A stretch of 64,000 bases of DNA from Arthrobacter luteolus NBRC 107841 (GCF_001552075.1 NZ_BCQM01000005.1:279762-343761), one strand, 5' to 3'. Shown: positions 34,333-42,566, numbered from the stretch's first letter. Notes: generated by a model from the letters alone, not told the origin. Translations and numbers: made by a program.

Positions 34333-34679
34333 TACGCCTCTCCTCCTGACCGCTTCTCTGCCGCCTGCCGTCCCAGCTCCACGCAGAGGACGCCGGCCAT
34401 GATGGCCAGGATGCCCAGGGCCATCAGGGGCGTCACCGGCTCCGCGAACAGGAAGAAGGACATCACGGCGGTCAGCGCGACGCCGGCAGCTCCCCAGATT
34501 CCGTAGGCCACGCCCAGCGGCATTCCGGTCCGCAGCGTGGCCCAAAGCAGCACGAAGGCGCCCACATAGCCGGTCACCACGACGGCGTACCAGCCGGGTG
34601 CGGAGAGCGCGCCTTTCAGCGAGAGGGAACCGGCAACCTCCAGCACGATGGCACACCCAAGGAAAAGCCAGCCCCTCAT
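34332..34679 (-). CDS. small multidrug resistance (SMR) efflux protein, subunit 1
   Basis: This 115-residue four-helix protein is the first of the SMR pair. It has Glu 14 in FLGCAIVLEVAGS, GVAYGIWGAAGVALTAVMSFFLFAEPV and a charged C-terminal tail (RQAAEKRSGGEA) missing from its partner. The unequal tails fit a heterodimeric pump with opposite membrane orientation. The ATG at 34679 gives the normal family N-terminus; the longer upstream frame is not membrane-like. Upstream lie overlapping inverted repeats (34852-34884) that may regulate the pair. Confidence 0.88.
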   Translation of the reverse strand: MRGWLFLGCAIVLEVAGSLSLKGALSAPGWYAVVVTGYVGAFVLLWATLRTGMPLGVAYGIWGAAGVALTAVMSFFLFAEPVTPLMALGILAIMAGVLCVELGRQAAEKRSGGEA

Positions 34680-34851
34680 GCGGGGCCCGGACCGGCAGCG
34701 GCGGATGCTGCCCGGGAATCCGCCCGGGAAGGGCCGGGAGAAAGTTCGGAAAACGACACAAAACCATCCTGCCCTACCTGCGGCATCCGGCGGGATGCCG
34801 CCCCGGAGCGCAGGAAAGGCCCGCCGCTCCCGTGACGTCACAAAGCCGTAG

Positions 34852-34884
34852 TGTGACGCCGGGTGCGTCACAGAGCGACGCACC
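34852..34884. repeat. two overlapping, mutually exclusive inverted repeats
   Basis: TGTGACGC (34852-34859) pairs with GCGTCACA (34865-34872). The second arm also overlaps GGTGCGTC (34862-34869), which pairs with GACGCACC (34877-34884). Only one hairpin can form at a time. A GTGACGTCAC palindrome lies just upstream (34832-34841). The set sits between the SMR pair and the riboswitch and could be a double operator or an RNA switch. Confidence 0.5.
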
Positions 34885-34944
34885 GGGCCATACACGGAAA
34901 TCTTCTTGTCCATCCGGGTCATCCCCGGCTTTTATGGACCCATA

Positions 34945-35046
34945 ACCATCCAGAGCGGCTGAGAGACCTGGCTCCATGACGCCGCAGCAACCCCTTCCGT
35001 AATCCTGCGGAGGACAGGGGTGCTACCGCCAGGACCGATGGAGAAG
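34945..35046 (+). promoter_or_regulatory. SAM-I (S-box) riboswitch upstream of metN
   Basis: The S-box core is clear: GAGCGGCTGAGAGACCTGG, ATGACGCCGCAGCAACC, then GGGGTGCTACCGCCAGGACC. The closing stem pairs CCATC (34946-34950) with GATGG (35037-35041). It shares its conserved blocks with the minus-strand copy at 16771-16934 but has a much shorter third arm. It heads the metNI-monooxygenase-metQ operon. Confidence 0.88.
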
Positions 35047-35065
35047 CACCCGCTTTCTTTTGGTC

Positions 35066-35097
35066 CCCCATGGGTTCGCCTCAGCGCACCCATGGGG
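35066..35097 (+). terminator. hairpin in the expression platform of the metN riboswitch
   Basis: CCCCATGGGT (35066-35075) pairs with ACCCATGGGG (35088-35097), a ten-bp stem with a twelve-base loop, 20 bases after the aptamer and 50 bases before metN. There is no U tract, so it may be a Rho-linked or translational element rather than a plain intrinsic terminator. Confidence 0.5.
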
Positions 35098-35147
35098 ATG
35101 CCGTGCGGTGCTCACCTCTTGCCGGGCAATGACCGAAGGAGGACGGC

Positions 35148-35954
35148 ATGATTCGGATCGAGAATGTTTCGAACGTTTTTGGCACCGGAGAATCCAGCTT
35201 CACCGCCGTGGATGACGTGTCACTGGAGATCCCGCGCGGCAGCATCCAGGGAATCATCGGCTTCTCCGGGGCCGGAAAATCCACGCTGCTGCGCAATATC
35301 AACCTGCTGGAGCGTCCCACCTCCGGCCGGGTCCTGGTGGACGGCGTGGACGTGACGGCACTGGATGACACAGCCCTGCGCGCCACCCGGCACGGGATCG
35401 GCATGATCTTCCAGCACTTCAACCTGCTTAACAACCGCACCGCGGCGCAGAACGTGGAGCTTTCCCTGAAGTTCTCCGGCGTCAGGAACGCTGCGGAGCG
35501 CCGCCGCCGGGCACTCGAGGCGCTCGCCGTCGTCGACCTGTCCGAAAAAGCGGGAGCGTACCCGGCCAAGCTTTCCGGCGGGCAGAAGCAGCGGGTGGCC
35601 ATCGCCCGGGCCCTGGCCACTGAACCGAAGGTGCTGCTGTGTGATGAGCCCACTTCCGCCGTCGACCCGCGGACCACCGCCTCCGTGCTGCAGTACCTCA
35701 GCGACGTGAACGCCCGCTTCGGCATCACGATCGTGGTGGTGACCCACGAAATGAATGTCATCAAGGCGATCGCGGACAACGTGGCGGTGATGGAGGACGG
35801 GCGCGTGGTGGAACAGTTCGCGCTCACCGAGCTGCAGCGGCCGGGGTTCAGCCCCGCCACCTCGATCGGACGCTACCTCATCTCGGATGAAATCAGCCTG
35901 GACCGTGCCGAAAGAACCGCCGCCGGCCGGCTCGAAGGAGCCCACCATGCTTGA
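35148..35954 (+). CDS. metN: methionine-type ABC transporter ATPase (MetN-like, short)
   Basis: This 268-residue ATPase has the MetN pattern: Walker A GFSGAGKST (38-46), Q-loop MIFQHFNLLNNRTAAQNV (86-103), signature LSGGQKQR (142-149), Walker B VLLCDEPTSAVD (162-173) and His 200. Full-length MetN proteins have about 340 residues and end in a NIL domain that binds methionine and shuts off transport; that domain is absent here. A GGAGGA site precedes the ATG. With MetI and MetQ it should import methionine or a related sulfur compound; loss of the NIL domain leaves control to the riboswitch. Confidence 0.9.
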   Translation: MIRIENVSNVFGTGESSFTAVDDVSLEIPRGSIQGIIGFSGAGKSTLLRNINLLERPTSGRVLVDGVDVTALDDTALRATRHGIGMIFQHFNLLNNRTAAQNVELSLKFSGVRNAAERRRRALEALAVVDLSEKAGAYPAKLSGGQKQRVAIARALATEPKVLLCDEPTSAVDPRTTASVLQYLSDVNARFGITIVVVTHEMNVIKAIADNVAVMEDGRVVEQFALTELQRPGFSPATSIGRYLISDEISLDRAERTAAGRLEGAHHA

Positions 35955-36612
35955 GCGCATCATCGAAGTCTGGCCGGAACTGCTCGCCGCGCTGGGCCAG
36001 ACCGGCATCATGCTCCTGGTGGCCATTCCGCTGGCGGTGCTGATCGGCACCCCGCTGGGTGTGCTGCTGTATGCGCTTGGCCCCAACGGGCTGGTCCACA
36101 AACCCAAGCTGCACCGGATCCTGGACTCGCTGGTCAACCTGGTCCGGTCCTTCCCGTTCCTGATCCTGCTGATCGCCATCATCCCGTTCACCCGGTTCGT
36201 CGTGGGCACCACCATCGGCACCGCGGCGGTGATCGTGCCGCTGACCATCAACGCGATCCCGTACTTTGCCCGGTTCGTGGAGCAGAACATCACCTCCCTC
36301 GGCGGGGGAGTGGTGGAAGCAGCGCGGTCCATGGGCGCGACCCGGAGCCAGATTGTCCGCGACGTCCTGCTCGTGGAAGCCCGGCCGGGACTGATCAGCT
36401 CCGTGACCATCATGACGGTCAGCTTCATCTCCTATTCCGCGATGGCCGGGCTCGTGGGCGGCGGCGGAATCGGCGACTTCGCCATCCGCTACGGCTACTA
36501 CCGCTATGAGACCGGGCTGATGATCACCGCCATCATCCTGATGATCCTGCTGGTACAGGCCGTCCAGCTGGGCGGCTCCTGGATTTCCCGGCGCGCAGAC
36601 AAGCGTCTTTAG
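35947..36612 (+). CDS. metI: methionine-type ABC transporter permease
   Basis: This 221-residue membrane protein has five or six helices and the MetI motifs: LVNLVRSFPFLILLIAIIPFTRFVVGTTIGT, NAIPYFARFVEQNI, and the coupling helix EAARSMGATRSQIVRDVLLVEARPGLISSVTI (about 126-157). AGLVGGGGIGDFAIRYGYYRYE near the end is characteristic. The ATG at 35947 overlaps metN by eight bases and has GAAGGAG upstream. It forms the membrane channel for the MetN ATPase and the MetQ lipoprotein encoded later in the operon. Confidence 0.92.
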   Translation: MLERIIEVWPELLAALGQTGIMLLVAIPLAVLIGTPLGVLLYALGPNGLVHKPKLHRILDSLVNLVRSFPFLILLIAIIPFTRFVVGTTIGTAAVIVPLTINAIPYFARFVEQNITSLGGGVVEAARSMGATRSQIVRDVLLVEARPGLISSVTIMTVSFISYSAMAGLVGGGGIGDFAIRYGYYRYETGLMITAIILMILLVQAVQLGGSWISRRADKRL

Positions 36613-36633
36613 CCTTCAACCGAAAGAACCACC

Positions 36634-38076
36634 ATGCCTATCCCCAGCACCCGTTTTTCCGGGCCGCGGCCGCGCCTGCTGCTCAACGCGTTCCTGATGA
36701 ACACCACCAGCCACATCCGCGGCGGCCAGTGGCGCCACCCCGAGGCCGAGCAGCACCGCTTCAACGAACTCGGCTTCTGGACGGACCTGGCCCGGCAGCT
36801 CGAAGCGGCGAAGTTCGACGCTCTCTTTTTCGCCGACGTCGTAGGCCTGTATGGAAACCACGACGGCGGCTGGGCCTCCCATGTGCGCCGCGGCCTGCAG
36901 GTGCCGGCCAACGATCCGGTGCTGCTGCTCGCCGCGCTGGCCGGAGCCACCAAGGACATCGGGCTGGCCGCGACATCGTCGGTGGTTCAAAGCCACCCCT
37001 TCCAGTTCGCCCGGCAGATGTCCACACTGGACCACCTCACAAACGGCCGCGCCGGCTGGAACATCGTCACCTCGGTGCTGGAGAACGCACACCGCAATTT
37101 CGACGGCGCCGGGCTCACGGAACACGACCGCCGGTATGACTGGGCGGACGAATACACCGCCGCCGTGTACAAGCTGTGGGAAGGCTCCTGGGACGACGGC
37201 GCGCTGATCCAGGACAAGGCCAGCGGTGTGCACGCGGACCCGGAGAAGGTCCATAAGATCCACCACCGCGGCGAGCGCTACTCCATCGACGGACCGCACC
37301 TGAGCGCACCCTCGGCGCAGCGCACCCCCGTGCTCTTCCAGGCCGGCAGTTCCGGCCGCGGCCAGCAGTTCGCGGCCGCCAACGCCGAAGCCACCTTCAT
37401 TTTCGCGCCCAACCCCGCCCACGCCGCCAAGGTGGCTGCCGGTGTCCGGTCCCGCGCCGTCGACGCCGGGCGCCTGCCGGAGGACGTCCTGGTGTTCACC
37501 GGACTCTCCTTCGTGGTGGGCGGCACCGAAGCCGAAGCGCAGCGGAAGAAGGCCGAGCTGGACGAATACCTTGATCTGGACGCCGTGATCGCGCACATCG
37601 GCGGCGGCCTGGGGATTGATCTGGGCGGGCTGGACCTGCAGACCCCGCTCGGCGACGTGCAGACGGAGGGCGGGCGCGGCGTGCTGCAGGCCATCATCGA
37701 CTCCACCCCCGGCGGCAACCCGACCCTGGCCGATGTGGCCCGTTACCGGACCGAAGCGCAGCAGATCACCGGCACCCCGGAGCAGATTGCCGATGAGCTG
37801 GAGCGCTGGCAGGACTCCGGAGTGGATGGCATCAACATCATCAACGCCATCCTGCCGGGCTCCTACACCGACTTCGTCGACGGCGTACTGCCGGAGCTGC
37901 GCCGCCGCGGACTGGCCCAGAGCGGGTACGCGCCGGGAACCCTGCGGGAAAAGCTCTTCGGCGCCGGTTCCGGACCGCTGCTGAACGAGCGCCACCCGGC
38001 CGCCCGGTTCCGGGGCGCCTTCACCGCCGCCGCTCCCGAACACCCCGGCCTTGTACCCGCAGGAGAAACCCGATGA
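36634..38076 (+). CDS. FMN-dependent monooxygenase, DszA/DmoA type, inside the met operon
   Basis: This 480-residue luciferase-like monooxygenase is a paralogue of the one at 25712. It shares LNAFLMNTTSHIRGGQWRHPEAEQHRFNELGFWTDLARQLEAAKFDALFFADVVG, HPFQFARQMSTLDHLTNGRAGWNIVTSVL, RTPVLFQAGSSGRGQQFAAANAEATF and SGYAPGTLREKLFGAG. It needs reduced FMN from an outside reductase. Lying 21 bases after metI and overlapping the next gene by four bases, it is clearly part of the transporter operon. It probably oxidises a sulfur compound that the transporter brings in. A chelator-type substrate is the alternative. Confidence 0.9.
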   Translation: MPIPSTRFSGPRPRLLLNAFLMNTTSHIRGGQWRHPEAEQHRFNELGFWTDLARQLEAAKFDALFFADVVGLYGNHDGGWASHVRRGLQVPANDPVLLLAALAGATKDIGLAATSSVVQSHPFQFARQMSTLDHLTNGRAGWNIVTSVLENAHRNFDGAGLTEHDRRYDWADEYTAAVYKLWEGSWDDGALIQDKASGVHADPEKVHKIHHRGERYSIDGPHLSAPSAQRTPVLFQAGSSGRGQQFAAANAEATFIFAPNPAHAAKVAAGVRSRAVDAGRLPEDVLVFTGLSFVVGGTEAEAQRKKAELDEYLDLDAVIAHIGGGLGIDLGGLDLQTPLGDVQTEGGRGVLQAIIDSTPGGNPTLADVARYRTEAQQITGTPEQIADELERWQDSGVDGINIINAILPGSYTDFVDGVLPELRRRGLAQSGYAPGTLREKLFGAGSGPLLNERHPAARFRGAFTAAAPEHPGLVPAGETR

Positions 38077-39287
38077 CCGCCAGCCTGCTCCACCGTTACG
38101 GCCGCAGCACCAGCGCCGGCCAGGAGCACTGGTTCGCGCTGGCCGACGAGGCCGCCGCCATCCTCGGGGCCGATGCCCTGGAACGGGACCTGGCGAACAA
38201 GCCGCCCTTCACCGAAGTGGAAGTCCTGCGCCGGTCCGGGCTGCTGCCGCTGACCATTCCCACCCGCTTCGGCGGGGCCGGAATCGACTGGGAAACGGCG
38301 TTCGAGATTGTGCAGCGGATCGCGCGGGCGGATAACTCCCTTGGCCAGCTGCTCGGATACCACTACATCTTCCAGTCCTTCCCGTACATCGACCTGGACG
38401 CGGAACGCGGCCAGGCACTCGCGGATGAATGCCTGGCCCAGCAGTGGCTCTGGTCCTCCACCGGCACGCCGCAGGGACCGCAGGCCACCGCCCGCCGCGT
38501 CGACGGCGGCTACCTTGTCACCGGTAAAAAGCCGTTCTCAACCGGCAGCCGGGTGGCCGAGCGGATTTACGGCCGGGCGGTTGTGGACGGTGGTGACCGG
38601 CTGGCGCTGGTCATCGACACCGCCTCCGAGGGTGTGATCCGGCACGATGACTGGGACGTGCTCGGCTCCCGGCTCACGGCCACGAACACCATCGAATTCC
38701 GGGATGTGTTTGTGCCGGACACGGACGTGATCACCAACCTGGGAGCGCACGACGGCGAGAGGCAGCCGCACCAGGTCCTCACCACCCCCGCCTTCCAGCT
38801 GCTCTTCGCACACGCCTACCTGGCGGCCGCTGAGGGTGCCGTCCTGGCGGCCCGGGACTACACACTCGCCGGCGCGCGGCCCTGGTTCCACGCCGAGGTG
38901 GAGACCGCAGCGGAGGATCCGTTTATCCAGAACCACTACGGCTCCTTCGCCGCCCGGGTCCAGTCCCTGGCCGCCGTCGTCGACCAGGCCACCACTGCCC
39001 TGCAGTGGGCCTGGGACGCCGGGGAGGCGCTGACCGCCGCGGACCGCGCCGGAGTGGCGGAGCAGATCGCCGCCGCGAAGATCACCGCGCACGAAGTCTC
39101 CCTGGACGTCACGGCACGGATTTTCGACGTCACCGGAGCCCGGGCCGCGGGCAGCAAATACGGCTTCGACCGCTACTGGCGGGACGTGCGCACCCACACC
39201 CTCCACGATCCGGTGGCCTACAAATACAACGAACTCGGCCGCTACTTCCTCAACGGCACCGAACCCGTTCCCTCCGCCTACCGGTAA
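38073..39287 (+). CDS. acyl-CoA dehydrogenase-fold flavin monooxygenase (DszC/SfnC-like)
   Basis: This 404-residue protein has the acyl-CoA dehydrogenase fold but resembles flavin monooxygenases such as DszC. Key segments are LRRSGLLPLTIPTRFGGAGIDWETAFEIVQRIARADNSLGQLLGYHY, GYLVTGKKPFSTGSRVAERIYGRAVV, DDWDVLGSRLTATNTIEFRDVFVP and the closing RYWRDVRTHTLHDPVAYKYNELGRYFLNG. The catalytic Glu of true acyl-CoA dehydrogenases is not evident. Sulfide-to-sulfone oxidation followed by C-S cleavage by the upstream DszA-like enzyme is a reasonable reading. It overlaps that gene by four bases. Confidence 0.88.
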   Translation: MTASLLHRYGRSTSAGQEHWFALADEAAAILGADALERDLANKPPFTEVEVLRRSGLLPLTIPTRFGGAGIDWETAFEIVQRIARADNSLGQLLGYHYIFQSFPYIDLDAERGQALADECLAQQWLWSSTGTPQGPQATARRVDGGYLVTGKKPFSTGSRVAERIYGRAVVDGGDRLALVIDTASEGVIRHDDWDVLGSRLTATNTIEFRDVFVPDTDVITNLGAHDGERQPHQVLTTPAFQLLFAHAYLAAAEGAVLAARDYTLAGARPWFHAEVETAAEDPFIQNHYGSFAARVQSLAAVVDQATTALQWAWDAGEALTAADRAGVAEQIAAAKITAHEVSLDVTARIFDVTGARAAGSKYGFDRYWRDVRTHTLHDPVAYKYNELGRYFLNGTEPVPSAYR

Positions 39288-39325
39288 CCATCACGCACGT
39301 CACCCACCCCATACGAAGGACAACC

Positions 39326-40201
39326 ATGGAACGCAGGAATTTTCTCAAGCTGGCCCTGGCCGGCGCAGGCGCCGCCTCGCTCACCGCCGCCACCGGCTGC
39401 GGCCTCACCGGCGGAGCGTCTGCCGCGAATGACAAGACCATCAAGATCATCGTCACCGAGTCCGCCCCCTACCAGGAGCCGACGAAGATCGCCGTCGAGC
39501 TGCTCAAGGCCAAGGGCTGGACGCTGGAACCCACTTACGTCACCGACATCGTGCAGCCGAACCTGGCCGTCTCCAACGGCGAATTCGATGCCAACTACTT
39601 CCAGCACGGCGCGTACCTGCAGCAGTTCAATGTGGACCAGAACCTGGAAGTGCAGCCGCTGTTCTACGTCTACGGCTCACCCGGCGGCATCTGGTCCGAG
39701 CGCTACTCCAGCCTGCAGGAACTGCCCGACGGCGCACGTATCGCCTTGCCCGTGGACCCCTCGAACAACGGCCGCGCCCTGCTGCTGCTGCGCGACGCCG
39801 GACTGCTGGAACTGAAGGACGGTGTGGGTGTGATCCACACGTCGCAGGAGACCATCACCGCCAACCCGAAGAACCTGACCTTCGTGGAAGTGGACCAGCA
39901 GTCGCTCTCCAAGACACTGCCGGACGTGGACGCCGGGTTCCTGTTCGTGCGCCTGGCCGCGGAAATCGGGCACACGCCGGAGGACGCCCTGGCGTTCGAA
40001 AAGGAAGCCGACCAGATTCCCTTCCGCTGCGTCGTCGCCGGAACCGCGGAGTTCGCCGAATCCGAAAAGGCCGCGGCGCTCAAGGAGGCGTACCAGTCAC
40101 CCGAGGTCAAGGAATGGTTCGCCGGCTACATGGGCGGGGTGCTGCCCACGCCGTGGGACGCTGACCCGCTGGCGGAACTCGACGCCTGGTGGCAGGCCTA
40201 G
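39326..40201 (+). CDS. metQ: methionine-type substrate-binding lipoprotein with Tat-like signal
   Basis: This 291-residue lipoprotein is the binding protein for the MetNI transporter. The signal starts MERRNFLKLALAGAGAASLTAATGC: an RRNFLK twin-arginine motif followed by a lipobox Cys (25), so it may be exported folded by Tat. The NLPA-type body follows: KIAVELLKAKGWTLEPTYVTDIVQPNLAVSNGEFDANYFQHGAYLQQFN, IALPVDPSNNGRALLLLRDAGLLELKDG and DVDAGFLFVRLAAEIG. It comes last in the operon, after the two oxygenase genes. The last four bases overlap the convergent DUF1206 gene. Confidence 0.9.
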   Translation: MERRNFLKLALAGAGAASLTAATGCGLTGGASAANDKTIKIIVTESAPYQEPTKIAVELLKAKGWTLEPTYVTDIVQPNLAVSNGEFDANYFQHGAYLQQFNVDQNLEVQPLFYVYGSPGGIWSERYSSLQELPDGARIALPVDPSNNGRALLLLRDAGLLELKDGVGVIHTSQETITANPKNLTFVEVDQQSLSKTLPDVDAGFLFVRLAAEIGHTPEDALAFEKEADQIPFRCVVAGTAEFAESEKAAALKEAYQSPEVKEWFAGYMGGVLPTPWDADPLAELDAWWQA

Positions 40202-40995
40202 AGCTTGCCGAACCGGGCCCGCATGATGCCCAGGTACAAGCCGTAGCAGATCAGTCCCACCCCGACGGCGCCCAGCGCCAGCCAACCCTGGGGCGCCTCC
40301 TTCAAGGCGTGCAGGGCGCCGTCGAGGCCGCTGGACTTCTGCGGGTCAGCAGTGGCGGCGGCCGTAATGACCAGGCCGCCCAGGATGAGCAGTGAGATGC
40401 CCTTGGCAGTGAAGCCCGTGATCCCGGTGATGGTTACGGCGCGCCGCCAGGTCCCGCCCGGAACCGGTCCAAGGTCCTTCCGGAACGTCCGCATCACGCC
40501 CTTGTAGACGAAGTAGATTCCGATGCCGGCGACCACCGCTCCGATCAGGCCCACCAGGATCTGGCCGGAGGGCTGGCTGAGGAGCCGGGCCGTCCAGGTG
40601 GCCTGGTTCTGCCCGCTGTCGCTTGAACCGCCGAGCGCGAAAACGCCGAAGCTGACGCCGATCGCGCCGTAGACCACGGCTGAGCCGGCATCGGTGGCAC
40701 GTTTCTTCCAGACGTCCTTCCGGCTGCCGGCTGAATCGAGGAAGGTGCGGGTGATCTGGAAGAACGCCAGCGCGAGGCAGCCGAGGAAACAGGCCCAGAT
40801 CAGGAAGATGCCGCCCGGCCGGGAAGCGAGAGCGGACATCGCACCCGAGGAGTCGGCGCTGCCGCCGTCACCGAAGGCGATCTGCAGTGCGATGAGGCCA
40901 ATCAGGGCGTGCAGCAAGCCGCTGGCCACGTAGCCCATGCGCGCGGCCCGCTCAAATGACTTGGAGTCGGCAGCACGCTCCGCGGCGTGCGTCAT
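40198..40995 (-). CDS. DUF1206 membrane protein
   Basis: This 265-residue integral membrane protein has about six helices arranged as three repeats of the DUF1206 unit. Each repeat has a short amphipathic lead (for example FERAARMGYVASGLLHALIGLIALQIAFG) followed by a second helix. The family is common in actinobacteria and cyanobacteria and has no known function. The ATG at 40995 has a GGGAGCAGG region upstream; a longer start at 41043 is less likely. It runs convergently with metQ and overlaps it by four bases. Confidence 0.85.
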   Translation of the reverse strand: MTHAAERAADSKSFERAARMGYVASGLLHALIGLIALQIAFGDGGSADSSGAMSALASRPGGIFLIWACFLGCLALAFFQITRTFLDSAGSRKDVWKKRATDAGSAVVYGAIGVSFGVFALGGSSDSGQNQATWTARLLSQPSGQILVGLIGAVVAGIGIYFVYKGVMRTFRKDLGPVPGGTWRRAVTITGITGFTAKGISLLILGGLVITAAATADPQKSSGLDGALHALKEAPQGWLALGAVGVGLICYGLYLGIMRARFGKL

Positions 40996-41137
40996 CCTGC
41001 TCCCGCCGGCGTTCGTCCGGTCCTTGCCCAATCCGTCCTCCAAAGGTTGCCGGCGCCTTGTGGGGCCGCCGAAGTAGTGCGTGTGCTTAGTGGTTTCTCC
41101 ATCCTGCCATCTGTGGTGCGCGGGACCTACGCGGCGC

Positions 41138-41143
41138 TAAGGT
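41138..41143 (+). promoter_or_regulatory. -10 element of a leaderless promoter
   Basis: TAAGGT ends six bases before the ATG at 41150. No ribosome site is present, so the transcript probably starts at the start codon. Confidence 0.45.
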
Positions 41144-41149
41144 CGATTC

Positions 41150-41542
41150 ATGGACGCCGCAACCCTGAGGCAGTACTGCCTGTCCCTGACCGGAACATTC
41201 GAGGACTTCCCCTTCGGGCCCGAGTCCTCCGTGTTTAAGGTCCGGGCCGCAGGTGCCGGACGGGCGGCCAAAATGTTCGCTCTCTCGGCGCTTTCCGGAG
41301 ACCCCCTGATGATCAGCCTCAAGTGTGAACCGGACCTTGCCCAGCAGCTGCGGTCCGTGCACCCGGAAATCACCGGAGCCTGGCATATGAACAAAACCCA
41401 CTGGAACCAGCTGGATCTCTCCGGGAGCCTGGAGGATGAGCTGGTGCGGAACCTCGTGGAGGACTCCTATGACCTGGTGGTGGCTTCCCTGCCCCGCCGG
41501 GACCGGGAATCCCTGGCCTGGAAGGGCCTGGCCGGGGGATGA
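41150..41542 (+). CDS. MmcQ/YjbR family protein
   Basis: This 130-residue protein matches the MmcQ/YjbR family (a CyaY-like fold sometimes called DNA-binding): TLRQYCLSLTGTFEDFPFGPESSVFKVRAAG, MFALSALSGDPLMISLKCEPDLAQQLRSVHPEITGAWHMNKTHWNQLDL and a final LVEDSYDLVVASLPRRDRE. The cellular role is unknown. The gene appears leaderless and overlaps the next one by four bases (ATGA), so they form a two-gene operon. Confidence 0.88.
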   Translation: MDAATLRQYCLSLTGTFEDFPFGPESSVFKVRAAGAGRAAKMFALSALSGDPLMISLKCEPDLAQQLRSVHPEITGAWHMNKTHWNQLDLSGSLEDELVRNLVEDSYDLVVASLPRRDRESLAWKGLAGG

Positions 41543-42114
41543 CACAGCGGAAACTGACCTATGCGGACCCCGGCCGGACCGAGCGCCCGTACCCGATGCC
41601 GCTGGAGGGCGGCTGGCCCCGGCACTACCGCCTGGTGCTGCGCGAAGAACGCGTGCGGGTGCCGGATCCGGGCAAGGGATTCCTGCGCCTGGTGGATGGT
41701 GTGCTGGGCTGGGACCTGCACCGCGGCAGCGGGCTGCGGGTGGATGCCGGTACTCCCCGGGCCCGTCCGGGATTGGAGATGTCCTCCGGTGTGGGTATTG
41801 GGCAGCTGCGCTGGCACGCGCCGTGCCGGGTCCTGTGGAGCACTGAACCGGTGGTCGACGACGCCGGCCGCCCGGTGCCTGGCCAGCGGGCCGGTTTCGG
41901 CTACGGCACCCTGCGCGGACATCCCGAGGCAGGGGAGGAAGGGTTCTACGTCGAGCTCAGCGAGGACGGGCAGCTGTTCTTCCGCGTCGCCGCCTTCAGC
42001 CGTCCCGCCAACCTGCTCATCGCCGCCGGCGGGCCGCTGAACCGGCGCACCCAGGAGATGTTTACGAACCGGTATTTCCGGACGGCCCGCCGTCTGGCAT
42101 TGGGGAAGGCGTAA
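41539..42114 (+). CDS. DUF1990 family protein
   Basis: This 191-residue protein fits DUF1990: LTYADPGRTERPYP at the start, then LVLREERVRVPDPGKGFLRLVDGVLGWDLHRGSGLRVD, PCRVLWSTEPVVDDAGRPVPGQRAGFGYGTLRGHPEAGEEGFYVEL and a C-terminal RYFRTARRLAL. The family has a START-like beta barrel and no established function. It is coupled to the MmcQ/YjbR gene upstream. Its last 53 bases overlap the 3' end of a gene on the opposite strand. Confidence 0.86.
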   Translation: MTQRKLTYADPGRTERPYPMPLEGGWPRHYRLVLREERVRVPDPGKGFLRLVDGVLGWDLHRGSGLRVDAGTPRARPGLEMSSGVGIGQLRWHAPCRVLWSTEPVVDDAGRPVPGQRAGFGYGTLRGHPEAGEEGFYVELSEDGQLFFRVAAFSRPANLLIAAGGPLNRRTQEMFTNRYFRTARRLALGKA

Positions 42115-42529
42115 CGTCCTCGGGCGGGACAACAAAGAGACCGTTGACCAGGCTGAACGCCAGTAGCGAAGGGAGCCCGGTGCTTACCGTGGGCTGCTCC
42201 AGAAACAGAACTGCCACGACCAGCATGAGAACGCACACGCCGAGCAGGGCAACGCTGAAGTTGAAGCTTCCGCCCCGGCCGCGCAGCACCCGTTCCTTGG
42301 CACGAGGTGAGGAACTTGGATTCCGCCGGGACTGCGCAAGCCACCAGAGCCCGCCGGCGGTGGCCAGAACGCCGCAGCCGGTGGCGACCCACGGCACTCC
42401 GGCGTCCCACCCGCTGCCGCCGGACAGGTATGGAAGAGTCACGCTGATGGACACCAGTCCCATGACCACTAGCAGCAACCCGGCAAGAAACTTCGCCCGC
42501 TTCGTCCGTGCATCTGTCCTGGTGTTCAC
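42062..42529 (-). CDS. hypothetical membrane protein (155 aa)
   Basis: I do not recognise a family. The protein has three or four hydrophobic segments: FLAGLLLVVMGLVSISVTLPYL (about 14-35), VPWVATGCGVLATAGGLWWLA, FNFSVALLGVCVLMLVVAVLFL and a weaker LLAFSLVNGLFVV. A basic loop separates the second and third. The start is a GTG at 42529 with AGGGGGAC five bases upstream. The 3' end overlaps the DUF1990 gene on the other strand by 53 bases, which is long but both frames look real. Confidence 0.6.
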   Translation of the reverse strand: MNTRTDARTKRAKFLAGLLLVVMGLVSISVTLPYLSGGSGWDAGVPWVATGCGVLATAGGLWWLAQSRRNPSSSPRAKERVLRGRGGSFNFSVALLGVCVLMLVVAVLFLEQPTVSTGLPSLLAFSLVNGLFVVPPEDVTPSPMPDGGPSGNTGS

Positions 42530-42566
42530 GTCTGTCCCCCTGAAAGTTACGGGCGACCCTACCAGC

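Noticed and set aside
34680..34945. A guanidine (ykkC-type) riboswitch for the SMR pair
   Set aside because: I looked for the conserved ykkC and mini-ykkC blocks on the minus strand and did not find them; only inverted repeats are present.
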